Below, one piece after another: positions 21,717 to 32,753 of a stretch of DNA of 64,000 bases. Location of the stretch: contig BCKQ01000002.1 in the NCBI GenBank assembly GCA_001600695.1, positions 1 to 64,000 on the forward strand, given 5' to 3'. The notes beneath the pieces were generated by a model, which saw only the letters and a list, made by a program, of their open reading frames with translations, did not search any database and was not told where the DNA came from. The translations under genes were made by a program, and so were the position numbers. The stretch comes from Ascoidea asiatica (lineage: Eukaryota; Ascomycota; Saccharomycetes; Ascoideales; Ascoideaceae). The number at the start of each line of letters is the position of its first letter. The first letter of the stretch is position 1.

Positions 21717-24482
21717 ATGCTTTTTCTAAATCACATATTTAGGAGATTTCTAAAACATAAAAAAATCATTACATTCATTCTTTTATTATTTTTACTATCT
21801 TATCAAATATTTATATCTCTTAGATCGTCTAATTTAATTTCTAAAGGAAAATTAATATCTTCAAATTCAGATATACTTTCATCCTTATCCAATAGTAACA
21901 AGCATATATCTTTCTCTTCAATAAATGATTTGTTTTTAAATCAAAATTTGTTAACTTCAAATCATTATCAATTTTTATTTGAAAAATATTCAAAAGATTT
22001 TTTTCAAAAAGATCAATCTGAAAAGTGTAATATTTATTTTAATCAATTATATAATTTAGATAAATCCTGGAAAGTTTTGAATTTATTAAATTTTAAAATT
22101 TTGAAATATAATAAAAATGGGTTTGATCATGACTCTTTTATTTCAAATAAAATAGGAAGTTATAAAAGAAAAATTATTTCTCAATTGAAAAAAAAATTAT
22201 CTATACAGTTCAATGATGATAATAATTTAGTTCAATCAAAATTGAAAGATTATAAAATCGCTATTCCTGAAGATATAATTAAATCTTTTGAAATTGATTT
22301 TTCAAATAGTTTAAAGATAAATAAATATCTTGAACAAGAACTTTTAGACTCAATAACTCACTTGCGTGTCTTTGGAAAATGTTTTATAGATGATAATATT
22401 AAAATCAAAAAGATTAAAAGTATAGATGATTCTATTACTAACAATGATGAAAAAAGGGATTATTCATCTTCGATTAATCAACAGGAAAATTTATTGCTTG
22501 ATATAGAATCCAGATTGACTCCCTGGTTTTCGAGGCAGCTACCTATTTTCACTCGTTGGAATGGCGATTTCGTTATAGGATTTCCAATAATTTCTAATTA
22601 TATTTCTTCTGACAGAAGGAAAGTGAATAACAACTATCACTTAACTGAAAACAAAGATGGTTATGTATTTAATGAAACAGATATACGGCTACATGAAATG
22701 AAAAAAAAAAATTCCAAAGCACATTCAAACTCATTTTCAGATTCAGATATTGATATTAACTTAGAAACAAATTCTCAAACTACTTCAGATGATGATACCA
22801 CTCAACTTGATAGATTAGTAAATGAAATTATTGCAGAAGATGTTAATTCTAAAAATTCTTTAGACAACGAAAACGAAAGTCATTTGGTTAATGATGATTC
22901 TATGTCTTCCACAGATTTGGAAAATGATATTCTACTTTCCCCAAATGCTGAAAATAGTGACACTAGTGATAATTCAGATGATAAGGAAAACACAGAAATT
23001 GAAAATACTGACAATGAAAATGTTGAACAAGAGTTCAATGAAGTTCCAACCTTGAGTGAAATTGGCTTCAATAATGAGGATGAAATAGAGAAAAAAAATA
23101 TAATCACAAAACGTTCTTTTTCTAATAAATTCAAAGAATCAAGCTCTTTTCTTCATCAAATGAAGGATCAGATTAATGGTAGAGGGATAGTTATATCTGC
23201 TTCTGACACACAAGTAGATGAAGTGAAGGGATTATTGAGAACTTTGAGAGCATTAAATAATAAATTGCCAATTGAAATAATCCATAAGGGTGATTTGTCT
23301 ATTGAATCTCAGCAAGTACTCATAAACATTTCAAGAGATGATTTAGAATTGCCCTATTCTTATTTAGAAGTTAAAGATGAAATGCTCGTTGAAACGGATT
23401 TCCCAAAACAAGAAATTTGGTTTGTGGATATTCAAGATTGCATAACTGTACAATATAAAAAATACTTCAAAAAATATGCGAATAAACTTCTCGCTTATTT
23501 TTTCAATTCTTTCGATGAAATGATTCTATTAGATACCGATACAGTTTTGTTTGTGAATCCTGAAGAGTTTTTTGAGAGTAAGCAATATAAAAATTCAGAA
23601 ACTTTTTTTTTCAAAGATAGAGAAGTCAATGATAAACTAAGAAATGGAGACTCGACGTTTTTCAAGAAACTAATGCCAAATATTATAGATGAAAAATTGT
23701 TTGGAATTCCTGCCACTACTAATAAAACTTTGAACAACAGATATATTGGAAATGGATATCATCATTTTATGGAGGCTGGCGTTGTTGTGATTAAAAGGTC
23801 AACACATTTTGTCGGGATGCTTATTTCTGTACAGCTTTTATTTTGGAATCCTGCAAAATCCAGAGTATGGGGAGACAAAGAACTCTTTTGGTTAGGGCAA
23901 TCATTGAGTGGAAATGAAAACTATGAATTCAATGATTTATCTGCTGTTGGGGTTGGTAAGTTGTCTCTCAAACAAGAAAAATTTTTAAACTCTCGAAAAT
24001 ATAATAATGAAATATGCTCAACTCATCCAGGTCATATTGAAATGTCTAATGCTAATTATCGATTACTCTGGATCAATTCTGGGTTCAAAAATTGCAAAAT
24101 TCTAAGAAGCTATAAGGATGATTGTGGTAGTAAAAAGTTAAGGAAAATTTTCAGGGAGAAGAATTCAGATACTTTAAGGTATAAACTTAAATATACGTAT
24201 AATAATCACCTTGATATTAATGCCGCTATTTTACCGTCTCTAAACATGAGAAAATTTAATAAAGATAATTTGAGAGAAGAAAGACTATGGACTAAAAGAA
24301 GAGAATGCTCTAGTTATATGTGGTGTTCATACACATATGCCCCAACTAAACAAATGAAAGGAAACAGTGTTCTTCAAAATGGGCTTGCTATTGAGTTCAA
24401 TGAGACCGTTCAAAAAAATTATAGATTTCTTGGAGATCTATGGATTGCGAATTATGAAGAAGATTATGTTTTACCTGAGTGA
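21717..24482 (+). CDS. MNN1-like alpha-1,3-mannosyltransferase, paralog 2
   Basis: A 921-residue type II membrane protein, starting at the ATG at 21717. One membrane segment lies at about 17-34 after a basic tail. The stem and pre-catalytic region contain a long acidic Asp/Glu/Asn/Ser-rich insertion (roughly residues 315-465). The catalytic domain has LLDTDT with aspartates 606 and 608, then 'WGDKELFW', 'GNENY', 'CSTHPGH' and 'LLWINSGFKNCK'. The end 'YMWCSYTYAP' differs from the 'WCAYDI' of paralogs 1 and 3, and the region after 'HPGH' has extra basic residues, so this is the most divergent copy. Convergent with RPL20. Role as for paralog 1: outer glycan mannosylation in the Golgi, inferred from the family. 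Confidence 0.92.
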   Translation: MLFLNHIFRRFLKHKKIITFILLLFLLSYQIFISLRSSNLISKGKLISSNSDILSSLSNSNKHISFSSINDLFLNQNLLTSNHYQFLFEKYSKDFFQKDQSEKCNIYFNQLYNLDKSWKVLNLLNFKILKYNKNGFDHDSFISNKIGSYKRKIISQLKKKLSIQFNDDNNLVQSKLKDYKIAIPEDIIKSFEIDFSNSLKINKYLEQELLDSITHLRVFGKCFIDDNIKIKKIKSIDDSITNNDEKRDYSSSINQQENLLLDIESRLTPWFSRQLPIFTRWNGDFVIGFPIISNYISSDRRKVNNNYHLTENKDGYVFNETDIRLHEMKKKNSKAHSNSFSDSDIDINLETNSQTTSDDDTTQLDRLVNEIIAEDVNSKNSLDNENESHLVNDDSMSSTDLENDILLSPNAENSDTSDNSDDKENTEIENTDNENVEQEFNEVPTLSEIGFNNEDEIEKKNIITKRSFSNKFKESSSFLHQMKDQINGRGIVISASDTQVDEVKGLLRTLRALNNKLPIEIIHKGDLSIESQQVLINISRDDLELPYSYLEVKDEMLVETDFPKQEIWFVDIQDCITVQYKKYFKKYANKLLAYFFNSFDEMILLDTDTVLFVNPEEFFESKQYKNSETFFFKDREVNDKLRNGDSTFFKKLMPNIIDEKLFGIPATTNKTLNNRYIGNGYHHFMEAGVVVIKRSTHFVGMLISVQLLFWNPAKSRVWGDKELFWLGQSLSGNENYEFNDLSAVGVGKLSLKQEKFLNSRKYNNEICSTHPGHIEMSNANYRLLWINSGFKNCKILRSYKDDCGSKKLRKIFREKNSDTLRYKLKYTYNNHLDINAAILPSLNMRKFNKDNLREERLWTKRRECSSYMWCSYTYAPTKQMKGNSVLQNGLAIEFNETVQKNYRFLGDLWIANYEEDYVLPE

Positions 24483-24776
24483 ATCATTGTTCATAGTTAT
24501 TTTGGGTTTTGGGATGGCATAATAAATTATATAGAAAAAAAATTTTATATGATAACCATGTTTTCTTGTAATCTGTTTGTAGGAGATTTTTCTTCTCAAA
24601 TAAAATTCTTTTAAGTAGTATAAATATGAGTTTGCTTTTTTGCGGTAAATCAAATTAAAATAGTTTAAATAAAAGAAATACATATGAAAGAATTACATAA
24701 TTTACAATTCGAAAATGATTGATTACATTTGAAAGAAAATATATTTAAACACCCCTAGACTAAAAATAAAAAATAT

Positions 24777-25896
24777 TTAATAATATGTTGATACCTTTTG
24801 GTAAGAGAAGATATGTTTAGATTTTTGAATTCTGTGAGGTAATGGAAATTTAAGATCAGGATGTAAAAATTGTTTGACATATTGTCTTTTAACATCAGCA
24901 GTTTTTTCTAATTCAACAACTTTTAAAATATGAATTGATCTAAATCTAGCTCTGTGTCTTGCAGCTAAATCTTGGTACATAGATTCAACAGCACCAACTC
25001 TTGTAACATCTCTGTATTCTTTGTACATATTGTGAGTTCCAGATCTAGAATCGTAACGAATCCAAATACCAAAATTTTTAACTTTAGTTGGACGTGCTTC
25101 AGAAATTACATTTAATGCAACAATTTCACCAGAAGCTTTTTTAACTTTGTGTAATTTTTGTAAGAAATACCAGTAACGAGATTTTGCTACAACAGTATTT
25201 TGAGCAAAAATACGCATACGGTATAACTTTGGTTCAGGAACCGATTCAGTAGGTAAACGACGACCAATAACTTGATATTCTGTTAAACGACCCACTATTT
25301 TTGAGAAAATATAATTGAAAAAAAGAAGTTAGTATAAATATTACAAACAATATCATAAAAAAAAAAGTTCATTAGGTATTTAGCAAGAGATGAATAATAG
25401 AACATTTACAATTTGCATTTTTAAATCACTCAACGATATAATTAAAAATACAAGATTTTTAATTGATATATTGAAACTTAACATTTTTTTCCTTTAAAAA
25501 CAAATAGCGAATAAACTATTTCAAAATAAAAAGGCAGTTTGATTGATGAATATATTTTTGTTTTAACAGTTTCTTGATATAAAAAAAGAAATGAAAATTT
25601 GATTCTATAAATAAATTACCTTCGAATTATGTATCCAAATTTTTTCTGAACTGACGAAAGACTCTGAGATGATATTATGATCTATAAGAAAAACCTTTTA
25701 ATTAATTTTCCCTATCATTATTGAATGAAAAAAAATACGCTTGTTTAAAAGGAAATTGATAATTCAAATCAATTTCAAAACTTTTATATATGTAAAATGA
25801 TGAGCCAATTTTCAACTTCTGGGTAAGTTGAATAAACTAAATGAACCTTTAAAACAAGCTGAGGAACACTATTTGAATAATTTAAATTGACATACT
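24777..25896 (-). CDS. RPL20: 60S ribosomal protein eL20 with a split start codon
   Basis: Cytosolic large-subunit protein eL20 (L18a family). Exon 2 (25294-24777) codes for nearly the whole protein and matches yeast Rpl20 along its full length ('[19 protein letters not shown]', '[20 protein letters not shown]', 'FRSIHILKV'). It begins TG GGT CGT, so the initiator needs one more base from an upstream exon. A branch site TACTAAC lies about 45 bases before the acceptor TAG. The best donor is GTATGT at 25895-25890, preceded by A, which gives A|TG and a 601-bp intron. The joined coding length is then 519 nt, exactly 172 residues plus stop, the length of the S. cerevisiae protein. Exon 1 thus contributes only the A of ATG. 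The donor choice is inferred; exon 2 is certain. Confidence 0.93.
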
Positions 25897-27474
25897 TTTT
25901 GATATTTGCTATAATTTAGTCCTGAATATTGAATCTTTATTCTGATATTTTGATCAATTTAGATATATATTTAATATCACTTTGGGATAGTGTAATTATT
26001 TTGGCTATCAAATCCTATTGAATTTTCATTTTCCAGTAAACCTGCAAAGTCAATAAACTAGGAACCAAGACCTTTTCTCCATGTAATGAAGCCATCCTTA
26101 GAGCTCATCCATCCACATGCTAGCGGAATGAAATAAGAAGTCAAGGAAAGGAAGTATAATCTGAAAACTCGTGCCTTGTATCATGTGCTCCTAGATCTTA
26201 TAGTAATGAGACTATACCTCAAAAGCTATAGTGCCTTAGCTTATGACTGTGTTTTTTTACAAAAAAACAATTGTAGAGCCCTTTTTAAATTCATGTGATT
26301 ACGTTAAATATTTAAAGCCCTATAGTTACGGATATTAGTATTACCCGAACATTATGGTAACCATGTTACGGATTTGCGCCAAACTGATATTCTGTTCCTC
26401 GGCTATGCCTGCAGCGGTGCTACTATAATGGTATACATTTAATGTCATTAAACCGCTTGGTTATACTGTATGTCTGACCGCTGTGTACGCTTTTTCAAAC
26501 AGTTGTTACAATTGAAAGTAAAAATTTGGTGGAAAACGTTAGTCAAATTTACCCTCTGCTAATGGAATTTTATCCATGTGCGCAAAGGATCGACGCCCAG
26601 AATGTACTTCAAGGTTTGCCCAAAAGATCCTCGCCTGAAACTGACCTACTATGACTCCAGGTATGCTGTGCACCCTACAGAACTGGTACACAGTCCATGC
26701 ACCAATGGATTATACTCCTACTGGGCAGTATTGGGTTGTATTTCTTTTGGTTTGGTTGTATTGTGCTACGATAGCGCAGCTGTTTTTTATTGCGTTGGAC
26801 AGTACAATTGCTGGCTATACCATTTTTTGAATTCTGATGTTGCATATCAGAGTCCTACAACTTTTCGTCTTTGAATAACCATATGCATACTCAGATATTT
26901 TCGTACCCTTGAACTTCTTAGACTTGTCTTTCAAATTAACGCTATTATAAATCCAAGCCGTATCAACTACAGATTGATGCTACTACTCTGCAATTCATGA
27001 AATTGGTTTGCTTTTGTTACTGTAAAAATGTCTGTTTGGGAGTTTTTTATAGTCCGGAAAGAGTCTTTTGTACGGTTTTGGTTTTTGTTAGTACTGAACT
27101 AGTGCAGCAGCGTGATAGTATTTAAAATACTGTTAGCAATATTATTGATATCTATGAACTCTCTATGTATAATAATATTAATAATGATAATAGAATTAAT
27201 AATAATAACAGTAATAATTAAAGGAATTTAAAAAATATCAGCAATGCTACGTACATACGTATTTTAAATCTCTCCTTTTTAAAGGGGTTCGTCAAAAAAT
27301 AACTGTTAAAGATAAGTTAATAATTATATAACCATATATAACCATATAAAATGATAGTTTTTGATTATACTAAAAAATATATATATTTAATTATTTTTTC
27401 TTGATTTATTTGAACAAGTTAAATTATCTATAAGGTTAAGTTTTTATTTGAAAAAACTACTTTATTAACATAAA
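25897..27474. other. 1.6-kb spacer between RPL20 and the next gene
   Basis: Contains the RPL20 promoter next to 25896 and the promoter of the gene at 27475. The middle part, about 26080-27120, has more G and C than flanking sequence and short open frames (one of about 90 codons near 26602-26874) without homology. The right end is AT-rich with AAT-type microsatellite sequence at 27170-27220. Confidence 0.5.
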
Positions 27475-28224
27475 ATGAATAAATTTGAAAATCGATCAAA
27501 AAGATTATCTTCTTATCAAACTGTTCAACTCTCTGGAGATTATTCACCAGTTAGCCCAAATAATACCTTAATATTTGATTCAATATCAAACCACTCAAAT
27601 AATAATTCTACGAAAATGTCAACTAATTCTTTTGAATTCAATCAAAAATCTACAGCTAAAGCAAACGATTTTTCTACTTCTCAAAATAGACTTAAATCTT
27701 ATCAAAATTCTGATTCAAATCAATTACTTATTGGTACACTTGAAGATAAAATCAAAGAAAATGAAAGATTACATAAAGAAAATGAAGATTTAAATAATGA
27801 TTTAATACTTTTGAAATCTTGTATTAGAAATAAGCAAATAGATATGTTAGAAAAGTTGGTTGAAAAAAATCATGTTAATGATGCTGCATTTAAAAATGGA
27901 CATTCACAGTTAGATCTAAATGAAAATCAGCATATTGAATATTCACCTTTGATATTGGAAGAAGCTGCTGCAAATTATTATGAAATATATTCAGATCCTA
28001 CTAGACTTATGATGAAGCTCAATGTATCTGGATTTCCTGATGAAAATGAGGGTTTGAAATTATTGGAATATATTGCTGTTTCTGAAACTTACTTGGGCTT
28101 TAGTTATAAGAGAAGAAAGTTAAATGAAAAGCTTATAGAATCTTTTTGTGATCTTAAGAGTAGTCCATTTGAATATGCAAGCTTTAATGGAAATAATGAT
28201 ATCAAAGCTCGGAAAACAATTTGA
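27475..28224 (+). CDS. Unknown 249-residue protein with a short coiled coil
   Basis: Not recognised. The first 85 residues are Ser/Asn/Gln-rich and probably disordered. Residues about 88-130 form a coiled coil ('TLEDKIKENERLHKENEDLN'). The C-terminal half has a more ordered look ('LILEEAAANYYEIYSDPTRL', 'LKLLEYIAVSETYLGFSYKR'). ATG at 27475, preceded by an A-rich leader. It is followed 750 bp later on the same strand by MNN1-like paralog 3; nothing ties the two functionally. Confidence 0.75.
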   Translation: MNKFENRSKRLSSYQTVQLSGDYSPVSPNNTLIFDSISNHSNNNSTKMSTNSFEFNQKSTAKANDFSTSQNRLKSYQNSDSNQLLIGTLEDKIKENERLHKENEDLNNDLILLKSCIRNKQIDMLEKLVEKNHVNDAAFKNGHSQLDLNENQHIEYSPLILEEAAANYYEIYSDPTRLMMKLNVSGFPDENEGLKLLEYIAVSETYLGFSYKRRKLNEKLIESFCDLKSSPFEYASFNGNNDIKARKTI

Positions 28225-28975
28225 GAAATAATAAGAAAATTGATGTAAAATTTAATCTGACTAATGGTTTTTATTTAATTTTTATATTCAAGTCAAATTA
28301 AAATTTCATTTAAGTAATTGTACACATCTAAACTTCTACACTTATGAGATATGAACTACAATACTATGATATATTTATGCCTGAAACCATTTTTCCACAA
28401 TTTTTTTTTTTTGTTTGAATCATTGTAGTTAATATTCAGGATTTGAAATCACTATTCCAAAATGGTGAAAAGCTTGATTATTTTTTTTTAATAAAAAAAA
28501 AATATATATGCATTTTTTTCTGTTTTATTGGGTTTGGTTGTTCTAATAAAAAGGATATTGGCGAAACATATTGCTATCCTACTTCCAAAAATTACTAAAA
28601 TACAAAAATTTATGGTCTGTAAACTGTAATGGTTTTTTACGTGCGAAATAACATTACGTACCGATTCTATGATGAGAACACCATTTCATTCTTAAAATTC
28701 CACTGCGAAGACAGTCAAGCGGGTAGAAATCAAGCCCCCAATTTTGCACTACTGTAAGAAACTTAATTAATATTGGGTATAATATTAATACTTTGAGGTT
28801 GTGCTAGTAATTACGTACGTCAAAAAGGATCAGATCAGATAAAACCCCCAGCAAAAAGAACTGAATTTTAATAATCCAAATTCTGCAAATTGAAGGAAAC
28901 AAAATAAACACATATAAATACATTTATTTAGTTTTTATCATTACTATTTAGAAGGCTCTTGAACTGATCTTTATA
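28225..28975. promoter_or_regulatory. Upstream region of MNN1-like paralog 3
   Basis: 751 bp. The first half is AT-rich 3' sequence of the preceding gene. A mixed-composition core at about 28610-28830 contains two TACGTA-type motifs (near 28655 and 28815), a likely promoter core. No named factor. Confidence 0.4.
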
Positions 28976-31312
28976 ATGATTGGCTCAAAATATCGACGAA
29001 CAAGAAAAGGAAGAGAAAGAGTATACTTTCTTTTATTGGCGTTAATTATTTTTGGCTTAACTTCTTTTACTTATTTCAAAGGAGATCTGATAATATTACA
29101 GAATATTTCTCAATTTAAAATAATAGTTAAAGATCAAGGCATTCAAAGTAATAAACTTAATAGTAACACTAAATTACAACAAATTCAAGATGTTATAAAT
29201 CTAGATATTGAAAATTCAAGCTCAGATCATTCAGATCTCAATAAATTATTGGAGTTAGCTGCAAATAATACCTCTTTCATATCTTCCAATTATTCCGATA
29301 TATATAATGATTTGTTTAATAATGATCTCACAGACTTAACTCCTTCTGGTTATCAGCAATTCACTTTAGTTAATAAATGTAGACTCTATTTTAATCAATT
29401 ATATAAAAATAATGACTTTAATTGGGACATTTTTTCAACAATCAATACATTGGGAAATACTCGTTATAATGAAAATATTTATGATAATGAAAAGTTCATC
29501 TCCTCAAAAATAGATGCATTTATTAAACAATATAAAATCAAAAATAATATTCCAATGAATAAAGAAATAGATATAACTTTGGAAGAAAATCAAGACCTTA
29601 TTAATAAACTAAAATATCAAATTTTGAATTCCTTAGAAGATGATACTATACTAAATAACAGGATAGAAAATGAAGTTATTTCTATCATTGGCCATATGCG
29701 ATTGTATGGCAAATGCTATTTGAGTGCTTCAAATATCAAAAAAACTTACAATAATTATAATATCAAAAGTTCACTTCAATATGATAATAATAATCAATTA
29801 TCCAGATTCAATCCTACAAAAAAAGAGAATTCTGCTGAAAATATTTGTTTTGATACAGAAAAGCGATTATACCCGTGGTTTTCAGGTAGCCTTCCTATTT
29901 TCAAAAGATGGGATGGTACTATAGTTGAAAACTCATTTCCAAAGTTTAGTAATAATGATCCACCTTTGAAATCAGACATGTCCAAGAATTACTGTTATTT
30001 TAATGATAAAATGAGAACTTCTTTTAATGGAAAAGGTATTGTCATTTCGGTTTCCGATAAGTTTTATCCGCAACTAAAAGGATTTTTAAAGGTTCTAAGG
30101 GCACTAGGTAATGACTTACCAATACAACTAGTTCATAGTGGTGATTTATCAATGGATATTCAAAGAAAATTAATAAAAATTGCAAGATCTGATGATATTT
30201 TTGAAAAATTTAAGTTATCAGCTGATCATAAAATTTATCACCAAAAGAAGTATAATACTAAGGAAAATAATATTCTTGATTTTTCATTTCCAAAGCAGGA
30301 TTTATGGTTTGTAGATATCAAAGATAGTATTACAAAATCCTACAAAGAAAAATTTACTGGATTTGCTTCTAAACTTTTGGCATGTGTTTTCAATTCATTT
30401 GATGAAATGATACTAATGGACGCTGACACAGTTCCTTTTATTAAACCTGGAGAATTCTTCAATATCGAGGGATATATTTCTAAAAATTTGCTACTTTTCA
30501 AAGATAGAGAAGTTGATTTTAAGTTTCTTCATTGGGAAGATACTGAAATCTTTTATAAATTATTACCAAATAAGCTAGATAATTTATTTTTCAATACTCC
30601 ATTTGCAACTCCTCATACATACAATAATAGGTATATGCAAGGGTTCAATTTTTTTTTGGAAGCAGGTGTTGTAGTTGTTAGAAAAACTAACGCATCTCAC
30701 TTTTTAGGACTTCTTGCTAGCTTAAATTTGAATCTATTGAAACCTGTTGCAGTGAGACTTTGGGGAGATAAAGAACTATTTTGGATGTCTCAATCTTTAA
30801 TGGGAAATGAAAATTATGCCATTAATGCTCTTCCTGTAGCGGCTATAGGAGAATTAACAACTAAGGATGAAAGGCCAAATTCACCATCTAGAGAGCTTTG
30901 TTCAACTCACCCAGGCCATATAGACGGAACAGATTCACATACATTACTTTGGATCAATTCTGGTTTTAAAGTTTGCAAAATGCCAGACCCAGAAGATATA
31001 ATCAAAGCTAGATTCAAAAATAAGTTTTCTACCTCCGCTGATTTGCTTCATTATTATAATTCATATTTAAAAATCAATGGGGCAATATTGCCTCCTGACG
31101 CTTTCAACTATTTTGAAAATAATATGGGTGAACCTGATAGGGGATGGAAAAGAGATGAAGAGACATGCGAAGGCTATTACTGGTGTGCTTATGATATAGT
31201 GGGGGGCCAAATAAGCAATCCTCTAGCAAACGGAATGGTTATAGAATATTCTCAAGAAGAGCAGAAGTTATTTAATTATTTAGGAGAAATTTGGGTAGAT
31301 CAAAATGAATAA
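28976..31312 (+). CDS. MNN1-like alpha-1,3-mannosyltransferase, paralog 3
   Basis: A 778-residue type II membrane protein with a very basic cytosolic tail (MIGSKYRRTRKGRER), a membrane segment at about 16-34 and a compact stem. It lacks the acidic or Asn-rich insertions of paralogs 1 and 2, so its length is close to S. cerevisiae Mnn1 (762). The DXD motif reads LMDADT with aspartates 482 and 484. 'WGDKELFWMSQS', 'GNENY', 'CSTHPGH', 'LLWINSGFKVCK', 'INGAILPPD' and 'YYWCAYDI' follow in family order. No intron. Convergent with the GH17 gene, about 200 bp apart. Confidence 0.93.
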   Translation: MIGSKYRRTRKGRERVYFLLLALIIFGLTSFTYFKGDLIILQNISQFKIIVKDQGIQSNKLNSNTKLQQIQDVINLDIENSSSDHSDLNKLLELAANNTSFISSNYSDIYNDLFNNDLTDLTPSGYQQFTLVNKCRLYFNQLYKNNDFNWDIFSTINTLGNTRYNENIYDNEKFISSKIDAFIKQYKIKNNIPMNKEIDITLEENQDLINKLKYQILNSLEDDTILNNRIENEVISIIGHMRLYGKCYLSASNIKKTYNNYNIKSSLQYDNNNQLSRFNPTKKENSAENICFDTEKRLYPWFSGSLPIFKRWDGTIVENSFPKFSNNDPPLKSDMSKNYCYFNDKMRTSFNGKGIVISVSDKFYPQLKGFLKVLRALGNDLPIQLVHSGDLSMDIQRKLIKIARSDDIFEKFKLSADHKIYHQKKYNTKENNILDFSFPKQDLWFVDIKDSITKSYKEKFTGFASKLLACVFNSFDEMILMDADTVPFIKPGEFFNIEGYISKNLLLFKDREVDFKFLHWEDTEIFYKLLPNKLDNLFFNTPFATPHTYNNRYMQGFNFFLEAGVVVVRKTNASHFLGLLASLNLNLLKPVAVRLWGDKELFWMSQSLMGNENYAINALPVAAIGELTTKDERPNSPSRELCSTHPGHIDGTDSHTLLWINSGFKVCKMPDPEDIIKARFKNKFSTSADLLHYYNSYLKINGAILPPDAFNYFENNMGEPDRGWKRDEETCEGYYWCAYDIVGGQISNPLANGMVIEYSQEEQKLFNYLGEIWVDQNE

Positions 31313-31514
31313 ATCTTTTTTTAAACTTCTTAACTATAAGATTTTTTAAACTAAAAAAAGAATTCAAAATTAATACCACTTTTGATTTCTATAGAAAAAA
31401 AAGCAAAATAGGCAATCGTTAAAAACAATATAAGAAACATTTTGATAAAAAAGCTATAAGGTATAAATGTTTATTTCAGTTTTAAATGAAAGGTAAAGAA
31501 TATATAGAACCCGT

Positions 31515-32753
31515 TTATTCAGAAGATGAACCAAAGATACCCCAGGATTGTTCAACATTATAATCACCAGCATCTTTCCAAAGATCATCGTACATTGTGA
31601 ACATAAATACAGAATCACCACAAGATTCTTTGATAGATTTGATGCAAGCCAATTGATTTGCATAAGAAGGTACAGCAACACCATAAGTATCACCGGAATG
31701 TGGCCATCCAGTTTCAGTAATTACAACATTTTTAGAACTACCGCATTGAGTATAAATACTTTGAATGTTACTTAATAACCATGAACCACAGTCTTCTGGT
31801 TCAACTTTACCATCAAAATATGGATGAGAATTAACTGCAATATAATCTGAATATTCACATAAAGCATCATTATCCTGAACAGCAACTAAGGTGTCAACTG
31901 AAACAATATCTCCAGAATAACCATCTGCGCTTAATAAACTTCTAGCGCTTTCGACGGCAGCCTTGACTTCGGCAGTTGTAGCAGTACCTGCATTAACTAG
32001 TTCATTTCCAACAGAAACTGTATCAATACAATCCCAACCTCTTGTAGTAGCTTTTACTGCTTTTGATAAAATTGAAACAGAAGAAGAAAGATCAGTGATA
32101 TCATATAAACCTGCAAAAAGTTTTTGATCATCACCTAAAGCAGCTAAAACATTCTCAACACCTGAACAATCGGTTGCATATAATCTAATTACATCAAAGT
32201 TGGATAATTTTTTAATATCACTTTGAATAGTTGAAGCAGTTTTACAATCACCAGTGTTTGCATAAGGGGAATATGTTATACCTTTTGCACCTTCTGCAGC
32301 AGCGGCAAGACCTGTGCTTGTAGAGGTAGATGAAGAAGATGAAGAAGATGAAGTTGCCGAAGAACTAGATGGCTTAACAACAGTTGTTGAACTTGATGAA
32401 ATAGAAGATGATGATGATGAGGTTGAAATTATTGAAGAAGTAGAAGAAGTAGAGGATTCAATTGTAGAAGATGCCTCTGTTGAAGATTCTTCGGTTGTAG
32501 ACTCGACAACTTGGGAGCTTGAGGTTGTGACAGCTGCAACTTCTAGTTCAGCAGCAGCTGTTGTTTCAACTTCTTCACTAGTTGTAGTTGGAGTTTCAAC
32601 AGCAGCTGTAGAATCAACACCTACAGTAACATAATCTACTTCAGTGACTTCAACAACAACAGTTGCTCGTTTGTGAAGATTATGAAAATGTCCTATTGGA
32701 GATGCTAAGATTCCTGGAACTAATAATAGAAGAGAAAGTTTTGAAAATTGCAT
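31515..32753 (-). CDS. Secreted GH17 cell-wall protein, SCW4/SCW10/MP65 family
   Basis: A 412-residue cell-wall glucanase-like mannoprotein. The N-terminus MQFSKLSLLLLVPGILA is a signal peptide, and the KR at 28-29 is a Kex2 processing site, as in Scw4, Scw10 and C. albicans Mp65. Residues about 50-147 are Ser/Thr/Val/Glu-rich and probably heavily O-mannosylated. The GH17 domain starts at about 155 ('KGITYSPY'). The acid/base glutamate is E251 in 'SVGNELV' and the nucleophile E347 in 'VITETGWP'. No GPI signal is seen at the C-terminus, as is normal for this group. It sits between two MNN1-like genes, whose products could mannosylate such proteins; that link is only suggested by position. Confidence 0.92.
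   Translation of the reverse strand: MQFSKLSLLLLVPGILASPIGHFHNLHKRATVVVEVTEVDYVTVGVDSTAAVETPTTTSEEVETTAAAELEVAAVTTSSSQVVESTTEESSTEASSTIESSTSSTSSIISTSSSSSSISSSSTTVVKPSSSSATSSSSSSSSTSTSTGLAAAAEGAKGITYSPYANTGDCKTASTIQSDIKKLSNFDVIRLYATDCSGVENVLAALGDDQKLFAGLYDITDLSSSVSILSKAVKATTRGWDCIDTVSVGNELVNAGTATTAEVKAAVESARSLLSADGYSGDIVSVDTLVAVQDNDALCEYSDYIAVNSHPYFDGKVEPEDCGSWLLSNIQSIYTQCGSSKNVVITETGWPHSGDTYGVAVPSYANQLACIKSIKESCGDSVFMFTMYDDLWKDAGDYNVEQSWGIFGSSSE

Noticed and set aside
26578..26874. 98-codon Cys/Tyr-rich ORF
   Set aside because: It starts with a non-ATG codon (first ATG at 26602), has no recognisable family and coincides with a locally GC-richer patch.
32314..32634. 106-codon acidic ORF antisense to the GH17 gene
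   Set aside because: It is the reverse reading of the Ser-rich linker, whose repetitive codons lack stops on the other strand.
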